From: Rutidosis leptorrhynchoides | Taxonomy: Eukaryota > Streptophyta > Magnoliopsida > Asterales > Asteraceae | Assembly: GCF_046630445.1 (NCBI RefSeq) | Contig: NC_092333.1 | Span: 99,346,001-99,410,000 of the forward strand | Length of the DNA stretch: 64,000 nt | Direction: 5' to 3' | Part shown: in pieces, positions 51,467 to 63,860 of the stretch | How the letters are laid out: each line of letters begins with the position of its first letter | Position numbering within the stretch: the first letter of the stretch is position 1 | Notes under the pieces: model-generated | Databases searched by the model: none | What the model saw: the letters and a program-made list of their open reading frames with translations, nothing else | What the model was told of the DNA's origin: nothing | Made by a program: the position numbers and the translations under genes

Positions 51467-54400
51467 TAAGCTGTTGAAGGTGTTGACGAATCATCTGGAA
51501 ATAGATGCGGGTATTTCTTCTTCATCTGATCTTCACGCTCCCAGGTGAACTCGGGTCCTCTACGAGCATTCCATCGAACCTTAATAATTGGTATCTTGTT
51601 TTGCTTAAGTCTTTTAACCTCACGATCCATTATTTCGACGGGTTCTTCGATGAATTGAAGTTTTTCGTTGATTTGGATTTCATCTAACGGAATAGTGAGA
51701 TCTTCTTTAGCAAAACATTTCTTCAAATTCGAGACGTGGAAAGTGTTATGTACAGTCGCGAGTTGTTGAGGTAATTCAAGTCGGTAAGCTACTGGTCCGA
51801 CACGATCAATAATCTTGAATGGTCCAATATACCTTGGATTTAATTTCCCTCGTTTACCAAATCGAACAACGCCTTTCCAAGGTGCAACTTTAAGCATGAC
51901 CATCTCTCCAATTTCAAATTCTATATCTTTTCTTTTAATGTCAGCGTAGCTCTTTTGTCGACTTTGGGCGATTTTCAACCGTTGTTGAATTTGGATGATC
52001 TTCTCGGTAGTTTCTTGTATAATCTCCGGACCCGTAATCTGTCTATCCCCCACTTCACTCCAACAAATCGGAGACCTACACTTTCTACCATAAAGTGCTT
52101 CAAACGGCGCCATCTCAATGCTTGAATGGTAGCTGTTGTTGTAGGAAAATTCTGCTAATGGTAGATGTCGATCCCAACTGTTTCCGAAATCAATAACACA
52201 TGCTCGTAGCATGTCTTCAAGCGTTTGTATCGTCCTTTCGCTCTGCCCATCAGTTTGTGGATGATAGGCAGTACTCATGTCTAGACGAGTTCCTAATGCT
52301 TGCTGTAATGTCTGCCAGAATCTTGAAATAAATCTGCCATCCCTATCAGAGATAATAGAGATTGGTATTCCATGTCTGGAGACGACTTCCTTCAAATACA
52401 GTCGTGCTAACTTCTCCATCTTGTCATCTTCTCTTATTGGTAGGAAGTGTGCTGATTTGGTGAGACGATCAACTATTACCCAAATAGTATCAAAACCACT
52501 TGCAGTCCTTGGCAATTTAGTGATGAAATCCATGGTAATGTTTTCCCATTTCCATTCCGGGATTTCGGGTTGTTGAAGTAGACCTGATGGTTTCTGATGC
52601 TCAGCTTTGACCTTAGAACACGTCAAACATTCTCCTACGTATTTAGCAACATCGGCTTTCATACCCGGCCACCAAAAATGTTTCTTGAGATCCTTGTACA
52701 TCTTCCCCGTTCCAGGATGTATTGAGTATCTGGTTTTATGAGCTTCTCTAAGTACCATTTCTCTCATATCTCCAAATTTTGGTACCCAAATCCTTTCAGC
52801 CCTATACCGGGTTCCGTCTTCCTGAATGTTAAGATGCTTCTCCGATCCTTTGGGTATTTCATCCTTTAAATTTACCTCTTTTAAAACTCCTTGTTGCGCC
52901 TCCTTTATTTGAGTAGTAAGGTTATTATGAATCATTATATTCATAGATTTTACTCGAATGGGTTCTTTGTCCTTCCTGCTCAAGGCATCGGCTACCACAT
53001 TTGCCTTCCCCGGGTGGTAACGAATCTCAAAGTCGTAATCATTCAATAATTCAATCCACCTACGCTGCCTCATATTTAGTTGTTTCTGATTAAATATGTG
53101 TTGAAGACTTTTGTGGTCGGTATATATAATACTTTTGACCCCATATAAGTAGTGCCTCCAAGTCTTTAATGCAAAAACAACTGCGCCTAATTCCAAATCA
53201 TGCGTCGTATAATTTTGTTCATGAATCTTCAATTGTCTAGACGCATAAGCAATCACCTTCGTTCGTTGCATTAATACACAACCGAGACCTTGCTTTGATG
53301 CGTCACAATAAATCACAAAATCATCATTACCTTCAGGCAATGACAATATAGGTGCCGTAGTTAGCTTTTTCTTCAATAACTGAAACGCTTTCTCTTGTTC
53401 ATCATTCCATTCAAATTTCTTCCCTTTAAGCGTTAATGCAGTCAAGGGTTTTGCTATTCTGGAAAAGTCTTGGATGAACCTTCTGTAGTAACCAGCTAGT
53501 CCTAAAAACTGGCGTATGTGTTTCGGAGTTTTCGGGGTTTCCCACTTTTCAACAGTTTCTATCTTTGCCGGATCCACCTTAATACCTTCTTTGTTCACTA
53601 TGTGACCGAGGAATTGAACTTCTTCCAACCAAAATGCACACTTTGAAAACTTAGCGTACAATTCTTCCTTCCTCAATACTTCTAACACCTTTCTCAAATG
53701 TTCACCTTGTTCTTGGTCATTCTTTGAGTAAATAAGTATGTCATCAATGAAAACAATGACAAACTTGTCAAGGTATGGTCCACACACTCGGTTCATAAGG
53801 TCCATGAACACAGCTGGTGCATTAGTTAAACCAAACGGCATGACCATAAACTCGTAATGACCGTAACGTGTTCTGAAAGCAGTCTTTGGAATATCATCTT
53901 CTTTCACCCGCATTTGATGATACCCGGAACGTAAGTCAATCTTTGAATAAACAGACGAGCCTTGTAGTTGATCAAATAAGTCGTCGATTCTCGGTAGTGG
54001 GTAGCGGTTCTTGATGGTAAGTTTGTTCAACTCTCGGTAGTCGATACACAACCTGAATGTACCATCTTTCTTCTTGACAAACAAAACAGGAGCTCCCCAC
54101 GGTGATGTGCTTAGTCGAATGAAACCACGCTCTAAAAGTTCTTGTAATTGGCTTTGCAGTTCTTTCATCTCGCTGGGTGCGAGTCTGTAAGGAGCACGAG
54201 CTATTGGTGCATCTCCTGGTACAAGATCTATTTGAAATTCAACGGATCGATGTGGGGGTAATCCCGGTAATTCTTTCAGAAATACATCGGGAAATTCTTT
54301 CACAATGGGAACATCATTGATGCTCTTTTCTTCAGTTTGTACTTTCTCGACGTGTGCTAGAACAGCATAGCAACCTTTTCTTATTAGTTTTTGTGCCTTC

Positions 54401-56043
54401 AAATTACTAATAAGATGTAGCTTCGTGTTGCCCTTTTCTCCGTACACCATTAAGGGTTTTCCTTTTTCTCGTATAATGCGAATTGCATTTTTGTAACAAA
54501 CGATCTCTGCTTTCACTTCTTTCAACCAGTCCATACCGATTATCACATCAAAACTCCCTAACTCTACTGGTATCAAATCAATCTTAAATGTTTCGCTAAC
54601 CAGTTTAATTTCTCGATTCCGACATATATTATCTGCTGAAATTAATTTACCATTTGCTAATTCGAGTAAAAATTTACTATCCAAAGGCGTCAATGGACAA
54701 CTTAATTTAGCACAAAAATCTCTACTCATATAGCTTCTATCCGCACCCGAATCAAATAAAACGTAAGCAGATTTATTGTCAATAAGAAATGTACCCGTAA
54801 CAAGCTCCGGGTCTTCATGTGCCTCTGCCGCATTAATATTGAAAACTCTTCCGCGGCCTTGTCCATTCGTGTTCTCCTGGTTCGGGCAATTTCTAATAAT
54901 GTGGCCCGGTTTTCCACATTTATAACAAACTACATTGGCATAACTTGCTCCGACACTACTTGCTCCGCCATTACTCGTTCCGACACCATTTGTTCCTTTC
55001 GTTCTATTAACCCCTGGTCCGTAGACCTCACACTTTGCCGCGCTATGACCATTTCTTTTACACTTGTTGCAAAATTTGGTGCAGAACCCCGAGTGATACT
55101 TTTCACACCTTTGGCATAGCTGCTTCTGATTGTTGTTGTTGTTGCGGTTATTATTGTTGTTGGGATGATTGTTGTAGTTGCTGTTGTTGTTGTTGTTGTT
55201 GTTGTTGTTGGGCCGTTTGTTGTAGTCGCGATTGATGTTGCGATTGTTGGGATAATTGTTGCGATTATTGTTGTAATTGCTGTTGTTGTTGTATTGGTGA
55301 TTCTTATCACCGTTTTCCTCCCACTTTCTTTTGACTTGTTTCACGTTGGCCTCTTCAGCAGTCTGTTCTTTAATTCTTTCTTCAATCTGGTTCACTAGTT
55401 TGTGAGCCATTCTACATGCCTGTTGTATGGAGGCGGGCTCGTGTGAACTTATATCTTCTTGGATTCTTTCCGGTAATCCTTTCACAAACGCGTCGATCTT
55501 CTCTTCCTCATCTTCGAATGCTCCCGGACACAATAGGCACAATTCTGTGAATCGTCTTTCATACGTGGTAATATCAAATCCTTGGGTTCGTAACCCTCTA
55601 AGTTCTGTCTTGAGCTTATTGACCTCGGTTCTGGGACGGTACTTCTCGTTCATCAAGTGCTTGAATGCTGACCACGGTAGTGCGTACGCATCATCTTGTC
55701 CCACTTGCTCTAGATAGGTATTCCACCATGTTAACGCAGAACCTGTGAAGGTATGCGTAGCGTACTTCACTTTGTCCTCTTCAGTACACTTACTTATGGC
55801 AAACACCGATTCGACCTTCTCGGTCCACCGTTTCAATCCGATCGGTCCTTCGGTTCCATCAAATTCCAAAGGTTTGCAGGCAGTGAATTCTTTGTAGGTG
55901 CATCCTACACGATTTCCTGTACTGCCAGATCCAAGGTTATTGTTGGTATGTAGCGCAGCCTGTACCGCGGCTATGTTTGAAGCTAGAAAAGTACGGAATT
56001 CCTCTTCATTCATATTCACGGTGTGTCGAGTAGTCGGTGCCAT
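51466..56043 (-). CDS. Ty3/gypsy Gag-Pol polyprotein (1525 aa), intact
   Basis: I start at the ATG at 56043 ([16 protein letters not shown]); the 12 codons upstream are not typical. Gag core at about 60-190 ([11 protein letters not shown]). Asn-rich linker 250-305. CCHC knuckles at 325-338 and 373-386. Protease DSGA at 431-434. RT about 600-780 with FIDD at 765-768. RNase H about 905-1025 (YCDASK, TDHKSL, ADALSRK). Integrase zinc finger with H1102, H1109, C1139, C1142; catalytic D1192, D1233, E1269. Chromodomain-like tail near 1440-1510 with [10 protein letters not shown]. No stop or shift, so it could supply all functions for its own and related copies. The stop codon overlaps a short hairpin (51448-51466) just before the purine tract. 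Confidence 0.96.
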   Translation of the reverse strand: MAPTTRHTVNMNEEEFRTFLASNIAAVQAALHTNNNLGSGSTGNRVGCTYKEFTACKPLEFDGTEGPIGLKRWTEKVESVFAISKCTEEDKVKYATHTFTGSALTWWNTYLEQVGQDDAYALPWSAFKHLMNEKYRPRTEVNKLKTELRGLRTQGFDITTYERRFTELCLLCPGAFEDEEEKIDAFVKGLPERIQEDISSHEPASIQQACRMAHKLVNQIEERIKEQTAEEANVKQVKRKWEENGDKNHQYNNNSNYNNNRNNYPNNRNINRDYNKRPNNNNNNNNNSNYNNHPNNNNNRNNNNNQKQLCQRCEKYHSGFCTKFCNKCKRNGHSAAKCEVYGPGVNRTKGTNGVGTSNGGASSVGASYANVVCYKCGKPGHIIRNCPNQENTNGQGRGRVFNINAAEAHEDPELVTGTFLIDNKSAYVLFDSGADRSYMSRDFCAKLSCPLTPLDSKFLLELANGKLISADNICRNREIKLVSETFKIDLIPVELGSFDVIIGMDWLKEVKAEIVCYKNAIRIIREKGKPLMVYGEKGNTKLHLISNLKAQKLIRKGCYAVLAHVEKVQTEEKSINDVPIVKEFPDVFLKELPGLPPHRSVEFQIDLVPGDAPIARAPYRLAPSEMKELQSQLQELLERGFIRLSTSPWGAPVLFVKKKDGTFRLCIDYRELNKLTIKNRYPLPRIDDLFDQLQGSSVYSKIDLRSGYHQMRVKEDDIPKTAFRTRYGHYEFMVMPFGLTNAPAVFMDLMNRVCGPYLDKFVIVFIDDILIYSKNDQEQGEHLRKVLEVLRKEELYAKFSKCAFWLEEVQFLGHIVNKEGIKVDPAKIETVEKWETPKTPKHIRQFLGLAGYYRRFIQDFSRIAKPLTALTLKGKKFEWNDEQEKAFQLLKKKLTTAPILSLPEGNDDFVIYCDASKQGLGCVLMQRTKVIAYASRQLKIHEQNYTTHDLELGAVVFALKTWRHYLYGVKSIIYTDHKSLQHIFNQKQLNMRQRRWIELLNDYDFEIRYHPGKANVVADALSRKDKEPIRVKSMNIMIHNNLTTQIKEAQQGVLKEVNLKDEIPKGSEKHLNIQEDGTRYRAERIWVPKFGDMREMVLREAHKTRYSIHPGTGKMYKDLKKHFWWPGMKADVAKYVGECLTCSKVKAEHQKPSGLLQQPEIPEWKWENITMDFITKLPRTASGFDTIWVIVDRLTKSAHFLPIREDDKMEKLARLYLKEVVSRHGIPISIISDRDGRFISRFWQTLQQALGTRLDMSTAYHPQTDGQSERTIQTLEDMLRACVIDFGNSWDRHLPLAEFSYNNSYHSSIEMAPFEALYGRKCRSPICWSEVGDRQITGPEIIQETTEKIIQIQQRLKIAQSRQKSYADIKRKDIEFEIGEMVMLKVAPWKGVVRFGKRGKLNPRYIGPFKIIDRVGPVAYRLELPQQLATVHNTFHVSNLKKCFAKEDLTIPLDEIQINEKLQFIEEPVEIMDREVKRLKQNKIPIIKVRWNARRGPEFTWEREDQMKKKYPHLFPDDSSTPSTA

Positions 56044-56173
56044 TTCCTTCAAAATAGTCAAATGGAACAAGTTAATCATACAGAATATTAAGAGTAGTTA
56101 ATAGTATTTCGTAGCATAATATGAACTCATTTATAAAAGCTTTTTCTTCATATTAGCATTTTATAATTTTAAA

Positions 56174-56195
56174 TTCGGGTAGTACCTACCCGTTA
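56174..56195 (-). other. Internal copy of the purine-tract/LTR junction
   Basis: Plus strand ttcgggt then agtacctacccgttaa matches the element's own 3' junction at 51418-51445, except that cactac is missing between the two parts. It lies between the F-box ORF and gag. It may be a scar of gene capture or a second plus-strand primer. Confidence 0.6.
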
Positions 56196-56384
56196 AGTTC
56201 ATACTTAGTAGCTAATATACAATTCAACTACTACAATTCTATATGAAAAACTGATTGTAATAATATTTCAAGTTCAAACTTTTATACAATATTTTACAAA
56301 CTTACAATACCGCTTATTTTACATAAAGCATGAAATATAGCACACGATAACTTTGATACAAGATAGTTGTGAAGATAATTCTAG

Positions 56385-57068
56385 CTAGTACACAAGTCGT
56401 TCAGCAAAGGTAATAAAGACACGTAATTCATATGTCCAGAAACAAGTCATGCATTCTGGTTTTACTAGGACTACTTCCCATCCTTGGTCTTGTGGAACAT
56501 AACCGTTATGGCCGTTGATAAGACAGCGTGTTGTAACGTCGTCAAAGGGACGAGGGTTACGTAATGACCAACAGTCTCGTAATAACCTAAAAACCTCATT
56601 TCTTATCCCAATTACCGACTCCGTTACTTGTGGGAACGTTTTGTTTAATAGTTGTAGCCCGATGTTCTTGTTCTCACTTTGGTGAGAAGCGAACATTACT
56701 AACCCGTAAGCATAACATGCTTCTTTATGTTGCATGTTAGCTGCTTTTTCTAAATCACGAAGTCCTATATTCGGATATACTGAGTCAAAATAATTTCTTA
56801 ACCCGTTGCGTAAAATAGCATTTGGGTTCCCCGCAATATATGCGTCAAAGTAAACACATCGTAACTTATGGATTTCCCAATGTGATATCCCCCATCTTCC
56901 GAACGAAAGCCTTTTATAAACCAAGGCATTCTTGGAACGTTCTTCGAATGTCTTACAAACTGATCTCGCCTTAAATAGTTGTGCCGAGGAATTCTGACCG
57001 ACTCTAGACAAGATTTCATCAATCATGTCTCCGGGTAGGTCTCTTAAAATATTGGGTTGTCTATCCAT
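56385..57068 (-). CDS. F-box protein carried inside the gypsy element (227 aa)
   Basis: Open frame on the gag-pol strand, starting MDRQPNILRDLPGDMIDEIL at 57068. Residues about 9-50 fit an F-box (LPGDMIDEILSRVG, then FKARSVCKTF), the domain that binds SKP1 in SCF ubiquitin ligases. After it come HKLRCVYFDAYIAGNPNA and LEKAANMQHKEACYAYGLVMF, the Sel1-like stretch seen in plant F-box proteins of the At2g35280-like family (family named from memory). A Cys/Trp-containing tail ends the protein. It is intronless and undisturbed, lies between the acidic ORF and gag, and has no target duplication of its own visible, so it looks like a captured host gene kept by the element. Substrate unknown. If made, it could act in protein turnover in the host cell. 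Confidence 0.82.
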   Translation of the reverse strand: MDRQPNILRDLPGDMIDEILSRVGQNSSAQLFKARSVCKTFEERSKNALVYKRLSFGRWGISHWEIHKLRCVYFDAYIAGNPNAILRNGLRNYFDSVYPNIGLRDLEKAANMQHKEACYAYGLVMFASHQSENKNIGLQLLNKTFPQVTESVIGIRNEVFRLLRDCWSLRNPRPFDDVTTRCLINGHNGYVPQDQGWEVVLVKPECMTCFWTYELRVFITFAERLVY

Positions 57069-57205
57069 TTTGTGTTTTTATACTGTAAAATAGACAAGAG
57101 TTAGATTCATAAAAAAAATACTTATTAATACAAGCAATTTTTACATATATCATAAAGCATAAGCACACTATATTACATATATTACACCACACGAATATAA
57201 CTATC

Positions 57206-57820
57206 TTATTCCGACTCGCTCGTTTCTTCTTGTTCGGTTTTGGTTCGTTTTGCCAAGTTTCTAGGGATATATGATGTTCCCCTAATACGAGCCGTCGTTG
57301 TCCACATTGGTTTAGAAAAACCTGGTGGTTTAGAGGTTCCCGGGTCATTGTTACAACTTAAGGACTTCGGGGGTTGACGATACATATAAAGTTCATCGGG
57401 GTTGGAATTAGATTTCTCTATTTTTATGCCCTTTCCCTTATTATTTTCTTTTGCATTTTTAAATTCAGTTGGGGTAATTTCTATAACATCATCGGAATTC
57501 TCGTCAGAATCCGATTCATCGGAGAATTGGTAATCCTCCCAATATTTTGCTTCCTTGGTGGAAACACCATTGACCATAATTAACCTTGGTCGGTTGGTTG
57601 AGGATTCTCTTTTACTTAACCGTTTTATTATTTCCCCCACCAGTTCTATTTCTTCTTCCGGTTCCGATTCTTCTTCCGGTTCTGATTCTTCTTCCGGTTC
57701 CGACTCTTCTTCCGGTTCCTCTTCGGGAACTTGTGAATCAGTCCACGAATCATTCCAATTTACATTTGACTCTTCATTATTATTAGGTGAGTCAATGGGA
57801 CTTGTTCTAGAGGTAGACAT
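57206..57820 (-). CDS. Acidic ORF of unknown function in the gypsy leader (204 aa)
   Basis: Open frame on the gag-pol strand, starting MSTSRTSPIDSPNNNEE at 57820, about 195 bases after the primer site. Residues about 30-56 are tandem copies of the hexapeptide EPEEES, coded by an 18-base repeat at about 57650-57725. A short segment IIKRLSKRESSTNRPRL and a second acidic Ser/Asp run (DESDSDENSDD) follow. The C-terminal third is basic and polar. No transmembrane, zinc or enzyme motif is visible and I do not recognise a family. The Ser/acid-rich start recalls the ORFs in the same position of the other two gypsy elements, but sequence similarity is not clear. It may be an accessory protein of the element. 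Confidence 0.7.
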   Translation of the reverse strand: MSTSRTSPIDSPNNNEESNVNWNDSWTDSQVPEEEPEEESEPEEESEPEEESEPEEEIELVGEIIKRLSKRESSTNRPRLIMVNGVSTKEAKYWEDYQFSDESDSDENSDDVIEITPTEFKNAKENNKGKGIKIEKSNSNPDELYMYRQPPKSLSCNNDPGTSKPPGFSKPMWTTTARIRGTSYIPRNLAKRTKTEQEETSESE

Positions 57821-58015
57821 CTATCACATAATATCAAACACGTTAAGAGATTAATATATCACATAATATTCATATGTTAAAAATATATAGTTTCCAACAA
57901 AAATGTTAAGCAATCATTTTTAAAGAAAACACGGTCGAAGTCCAGACTCACTAATGCATCCTAAAAAACTCGATAAGACACACTAATGCAAATTTTCTGG
58001 TTCTCTAAGACCAAC

Positions 58016-58027
58016 GCTCTGATACCA
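58016..58027 (-). other. Primer-binding site, initiator tRNA-Met
   Basis: Minus strand reads TGGTATCAGAGC two bases from the LTR. Confidence 0.93.
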
Positions 58028-58029
58028 AC

Positions 58030-61000
58030 TGAAATGTCCCATTCTTATTGATTAAAAACGTTCCATATTAATTGATTTCGTTGCGAGGTTTTGACCTCTA
58101 TATGAGACGTTTTTCAAAGACTGCATTCATTTTAAAACAAACCATAACCTTTATTTCATCAATAAAGGTTTAAAAAGCTTTACGTAGATTATCAAATAAT
58201 GATAATCTAAAATATCCTGTTTACACACGACCATTACATAATGGTTTACAATACAAATATGTACAACAAAATAAGTTTCTTGAATGCAGTTTTTACACAA
58301 CATCATACAAGCATGGACTCCAAATCTCGTCCTTATTTAAGTATGCGACAGCGGAAGCTCTTAATAATCACCTGAGAATAAACATGCTTAAAACGTCAAC
58401 AAAAATGTTGGTGAGTTATAGGTTTAACCTATATATATCAAATCATAATAATAGACCACAAGATTTCATATTTCAATACACATCCCATACATAGAGATAA
58501 AAATCATTCATATGGTGAACACCTGGTAACCGACATTAACAAGATGCGTATATAAGAATATCCCCATCATTCCGGGACACCCTTCGGATATGATATAAAT
58601 TTCGAAGTACTAAAGCATCCGGTACTTTGGATGGGGTTTGTTAGGCCCAATAGATCTATCTTTAGGATTCGCGTCAATTAGGGTGTCTGTTCCCTAATTC
58701 TTAGATTACCAGACTTAATAAAAAGGGGCATATTCGATTTTGATAATTCAACCATAGAATGTAGTTTCACGTACTTGTGTCTATTTTGTAAATCATTTAT
58801 AAAACGTGCATGTATTCTCATCCCAAAAATATTAGATTTTAAAAATGGGACTATAACTCACTTTCACAGATTTTTACTTCATCGGGAAGTAAGACTTGGC
58901 CACTGGTTGATTCATGAACCTATAACAATATATACATATATATTAAAGTATGTTCAAAATATATTTACAACACTTTTAATATATTTTGATGTTTTAAGTT
59001 TATTAAGTCAGCTGTCCTCGTTAGTAACCTACAACTAGTTGTCCACAGTTAGATGTACAGAAATAAATCAATAAATATTATCTTGAATCAATCCACGACC
59101 CAGTGTATACGTATCTCAGTATTGATCACAACTCAAACTATATATATTTTGGAATCAACCTCAACCCTGTATAGCTAACTCCAACATTCACATATAGAGT
59201 GTCTATGGTTGTTCCGAAATATATATAGATGTGTCGACATGATAGGTCGAAACATTGTATACGTGTCTATGGTATCTCAAGATTACATAATATACAATAC
59301 AAGTTGGTTAAGTTATGGTTGGAATAGATTTGTTACCAATTTTCACGTAGCTAAAATGAGAAAAATTATCCAATCTTGTTTTACCCATAACTTCTTCATT
59401 TTAAATCCGTTTTGAATGAATCAAATTGCTATGGTTTCATATTGAACTGTATTTTATGAATCTAAACAGAAAAAGTATAGGTTTATAGTCGGAAAAATAA
59501 GTTACAAGTCATTTTTGTAAAGGTAGTCATTTCAGTCGAAAGAACGACGTCTAGATGACCATTTTAGAAAACATACTTCCACTTTGAGTTTAACCATAAT
59601 TTTTGGATATAGTTTCATGTTCATAATAAAAATCATTTTCTCAGAATAACAACTTTTAAATCAAAGTTTATCATAGTTTTTAATTAACTAACCCAAAACA
59701 GCCCGCGGTGTTACTACGACGGCGTAAATCCGGTTTTACGTTGTTTTTCGTGTTTCCAGGTTTTAAATCATTAAGTTAGCATATCATATAGATATAGAAC
59801 ATGTGTTTAGTTAATTTTAAAAGTCAAGTTATAAGGATTAACTTTTGTTTGCGAACAAGTTTAGAATTAACTAAACTATGTTCTAGTGATTACGAGTTTA
59901 AACCTTCGAATAAGATAGTTTTATATATATGAATCGAATGATGTTATGAACATCATTACTACCTCAAGTTTAGTAGGTAAACCTACTGGAAGTGACAAGA
60001 AATGATCTAGCTTCAAAGGATCTTGGATGGCTTGAAAGTTCTTGAAGTAGGATCATGACACAAAAACAAGTTCAAGTAAGATTTTTGCTCGAATTAAGAT
60101 AGTTTATAGTTATAGAAATTGAATCAAAGTTTGAATATGAATATTACCTTGAATAAGAAAGATAACCTACTGTATATAACAAAGGTTTCTTGATCTTAGA
60201 TGATTACTTGGAATGGATTAGAAAGCTTGGAAGTAAATTAGTAAACTTGAAGGGATTTTTGAAGTATTCTTGAAGTGTTCTTCCTATGATGATTATAGCT
60301 TGATTCTTGAAGTGATTTTTGATGAATATGATGATTAACTACTGGAAAAATACATTCATAATAGTGTGGGTGTGTTGAGAGAGAATTAGAAAGAGATTTG
60401 GAAGTGAAATGGAGTGAATGATGAGTGTTAATTGGTGAGTGGTGAGTGGGGTTAAAAGGAGTTCTAGTTAGTTGACTAGCTCATGGTAGAAGTTAAAATT
60501 GATTAGTCATACATGACATAATCAAGAGTGGAATCCCATGCTAGTTCCTATTGGTATATACCCATAGTAAGTACGTTTTGAAGCTGTGTATAATACGGGT
60601 AAGAATACGACTAGAATTCTTGATGAAAGAAAAGAATGGGAAAGTAACTGTAACCATTTTCGTTAAGTATGAGTGTTTTGATATATGTCTTGAAGTCTTC
60701 CAAAAGTATTTTAATACATCTAAATACACTACATGTATATACATTTTAACGGAGTCGTTAAGTCATCGTTAGTCGTTACATGTAAGTGTTGTTTTGAAAC
60801 CTTTAAGTTAACGATCTCAATTAATATTGTTAACCCATTGTTTATTATATCTAATGAGATGTTAAATTATTATATTATCATGATATTATGATATATTAAT
60901 ATATCTTAATATGATATATATACATTTAAATGTCGTTACAACGATGATCGTTACATATATGTCTCGTTTCGAAATCCTTAAGTTAGTAGTCTTGTTTATA

Positions 61001-61278
61001 TGTATATAACTCATTGTTAATATACTTATGGAGATACTTACTTATCATAATCTCATGTTAACCATATGTATATCCATATATATATCATCATGTCGTTTTT
61101 ACAAGTTTTAACGTTCGTGAATCGCCGGTCAACTTGGGTGGTCAATTGTCTATATGAAACATATTTCAATTAATCAAGTCTTAACAAGTTTGATTGCTTA
61201 ACATGTTGGAAACATTTAATCATGTAAATATAAATCTCAATTAATATATATAAACATGGAAAAGTTCGGGTCACTACA
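58030..61278 (-). repeat. 5' LTR of the 13.1-kb gypsy
   Basis: Same ends as the partner, with scattered single-base differences such as those at the start (cccattcttattgatt against cccgttcttattaatt). Confidence 0.96.
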
Positions 61279-61511
61279 TTTCTTCTTTTTCTTTTTCTTT
61301 TTTTTATTCATTTAAATACTAATTAATTTTTTTGAATCTATTTTTAATCTTAACACAAATTAGTAAGCTCATTTTTTTAGTCGAGTTTGATATCCTGGTT
61401 CGATTTAATTTTTATGATGGTGAAGAAGAAGATAGAATGCGAAGTTGAGTTAAATAAATATAGTTTGATTCTTATTCCAGAAAGACAGAATTGGAGGAAG
61501 GGTTAAGGGGG

Positions 61512-61560
61512 TTAGCGGGTGAGCAAGAGGTCTCGGGTTCGAGTCCGGTCTTGGGCAATT
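61512..61560 (+). other. tRNA-like Pol III box in the LTR
   Basis: A TAGCGGGTGAGC stretch (A-box-like) is followed by a perfect B box GGTTCGAGTCC. It does not fold into a tRNA. It may be the head of an old SINE or a feature of the LTR itself. Confidence 0.35.
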
Positions 61561-61604
61561 CTTTTTAGAACAACTTTTTAAAGGGTATACATTCATTTTT
61601 TTCT

Positions 61605-61608
61605 TCTA

Positions 61609-61647
<39 letters not shown>

Positions 61648-62170
61648 TGTTGTTAATATTAATTATTATTATGCTGATTATTAGTAATGTTGTTATCATT
61701 ATTAGTATTATAATTATTAATAGTGTTATTATTATTACAAATACAAGTATTAATTGTCATTAATATTATTATTAGGATTATAGTTACAAATTTGAATAAT
61801 ACTATTATTATTGCTAAGTTAATTATTATTATTAATAACATACCACAATTTATTATTATCATTAAATATTAGTATTATTATATTTACAATTGTTAGTATC
61901 ATTATTATCATTGTTATCATTATTACAAGTATTATCATATTACCATTATTATTATGATTATTATAATTAGTATCATTATTATTATCACTATTATCATTAT
62001 TGTAGATATTATTATTATTATTAGTATTAGTATCATTTTATTAGAATTATTATTACTAGTAATATAAGCATTATTATAAATATTATCATTATTATCATTT
62101 TTATTAAAATTATTATTAGTTTACTATCATTAAAATTATCAATATTATTACTATCAGTATTATCTATATT
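61605..62170. repeat. Interrupted (ATT)n-rich block in the LTR
   Basis: Starts with a clean att run (61605-61645) and continues with degenerate att/atc/ata triplets. The other LTR half has a similar block at 47270-47490. Confidence 0.8.
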
Positions 62171-62247
62171 AATATTTTTAAAATAATTATGATTACTAAA
62201 ATAAAAGTTTTAATGACGTATTTAAAGTTATAAGTATGAAAATAAAG

Positions 62248-62301
<54 letters not shown>

Positions 62302-62446
62302 TATTATGTACACATAACTTAACTATATTAACATTTATATATATAACATGAAAATATATAAATAAATAATGAAACTTATAACTTATTAAATATATAAATT
62401 ACATCACTAATAATAACATATATATCTGTTTGATTACAAGTATATA

Positions 62447-62451
<5 letters not shown>

Positions 62452-62537
<86 letters not shown>
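62452..62537. repeat. (TA)n microsatellite in the LTR
   Basis: A ta run of more than 80 bases; the ORFs that read through it (Ile-Tyr repeats) are artefacts. Confidence 0.95.
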
Positions 62538-62540
<3 letters not shown>

Positions 62541-63454
62541 CGATATAGGTTCGTGAATCGGAGGCCAACCCTGCATTGTTCAGTTTCATCGTATGGATGT
62601 TTTTACAACAAAATATTGTATTGTGAGTTTCATTTGCTCCCTTTTTAAATGCTTTTGCAATATATATTTTTGGGACTGAGAATACATGCGCTGCTTTTAT
62701 AAATGCTTTACGAAATAGACACAAGTGATCGAAACTACATTCTATGGTTGGATTATCAAACCGAATATGCCCCTTTTTAGCTTGGTAGCCTAAGAATTGG
62801 TGTTTATTATAATTGCCACCAATTGACGCGAATCCTAAAGATAGATCTATCGAGCCCAACAAGCCCCATCCGGGTTAAGGATGCTTTAGTACTTTGAATT
62901 TATCATGTTCGATGAGAGTCCCGGAATGATGGGGATATTCTATATGCATCTTGTTAAGGTCGGTTACCAGGTGTTCACCATATGAATGAATTTTAATTCG
63001 CAGGTTATGCGTACTATTTTATTACACAGGTTATGTGTAATATAAAAAGGAAATCTTGTGGTCTATTAAAATTATGGAAATGATTGATTTCGATAAACTA
63101 ATAAACTCACCAACCTTTTGGTTGACACTTTTAAGCATGTTTATTCTCAGGTATGAAAGAAATCTTCCGCTGTGCATTTGCTCATTTTAAAGATATTATT
63201 TGGAGTCATTTATGGCATATTTCAAAAGACGTTGCATTCGAATCGTTGAGTTCAACATGATTATTATTAAGTCATTTATAGTTTGGATATATTATGAAAT
63301 GGTATGCATGTCTGTCAACTTTCGATGAAATGAAAGTTTGTATTTTAAAAACGAATGCAATGTTTGTAAAATGTATCATTTAGAGGTCAAATATCTCGCA
63401 ATGAAATCATATGTTATTGTATTCGTCCTTATGGATTAGGACAGGTAGATTCAT

Positions 63455-63466
63455 GTGGTATCAGAG
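63455..63466 (+). other. Primer-binding site of the right-hand gypsy
   Basis: TGGTATCAGAGC two bases after the proposed LTR end. Confidence 0.88.
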
Positions 63467-63860
63467 CGGTGGTCTTAGCGAACCAGGTCTGCATTAGTGT
63501 GTCTAACTAATAGTTATTAGGATGCATTAATGAGTCTGGACTTCGACCTTAGTTGCATGCCAAAAGTTTTTGCTTATCATTTCTTATCGGAAATTACCTG
63601 CTTATCATTCTTAGTCTAAACACAGCTTATTGCATTGATTGCATGAATAGTGTATAGACAAAATTCATATCATAGCGTATCTGCTAATTCATATCTTAGC
63701 GTATCTGTTACTGTAAACTTTGTCTGACATATCCCGTAAACTCCTCCGTAATCTACGAAATCTTTTGCTCTATATATATAGATATTCTATGTAATTAGAA
63801 TACCACCCGATAGCCGAAAAATCATTTCATATCGAAAAATCCTTTATTCAATCGTACAAA
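63467..63860 (+). other. Leader of the right-hand gypsy
   Basis: About 395 bases with no gene; phrases such as catatcatagcgtatctg repeat once (near 63667 and 63690). Confidence 0.5.

Larger units (their letters stand above)
48181..61278 (-). mobile_element. Complete 13.1-kb Ty3/gypsy element with F-box and acidic ORFs
   Basis: LTRs of 3250 bp (48181-51430) and 3249 bp (58030-61278) flank the internal region, with perfect target duplication tttct (48176-48180, 61279-61283). On the minus strand the order is LTR, primer site, acidic ORF, F-box ORF, gag-pol in one frame, purine tract, LTR. The LTRs differ at few positions by eye, so the insertion is young, and gag-pol has no stop. The C-terminal segment is chromodomain-like as in Tekay/Del-type chromoviruses (inference). 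Confidence 0.97.
46797..63452 (+). repeat. 5' LTR of the right-hand gypsy, interrupted
   Basis: The two LTR parts are 46797-48180 and 61284-63452, about 3.55 kb together. Both halves contain dense att/tta trinucleotide runs (47270-47490 and 61605-62170) and ta runs (46970-46996, 62255-62297, 62452-62537). The end before the primer site reads gtagattca. The second LTR is outside, so exact limits are inferred. Confidence 0.75.

Noticed and set aside
54930..55310. Thr-rich and Cys/Val-rich ORFs around 54930-55400
   Set aside because: Other-frame readings of the Asn-rich linker of Gag.
61512..61560. Functional tRNA gene
   Set aside because: Only the A- and B-box-like parts are present; no acceptor stem or anticodon arm can be folded.
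62430..62862. ORFs with long Ile-Tyr repeats
   Set aside because: Translation of a (TA)n microsatellite.
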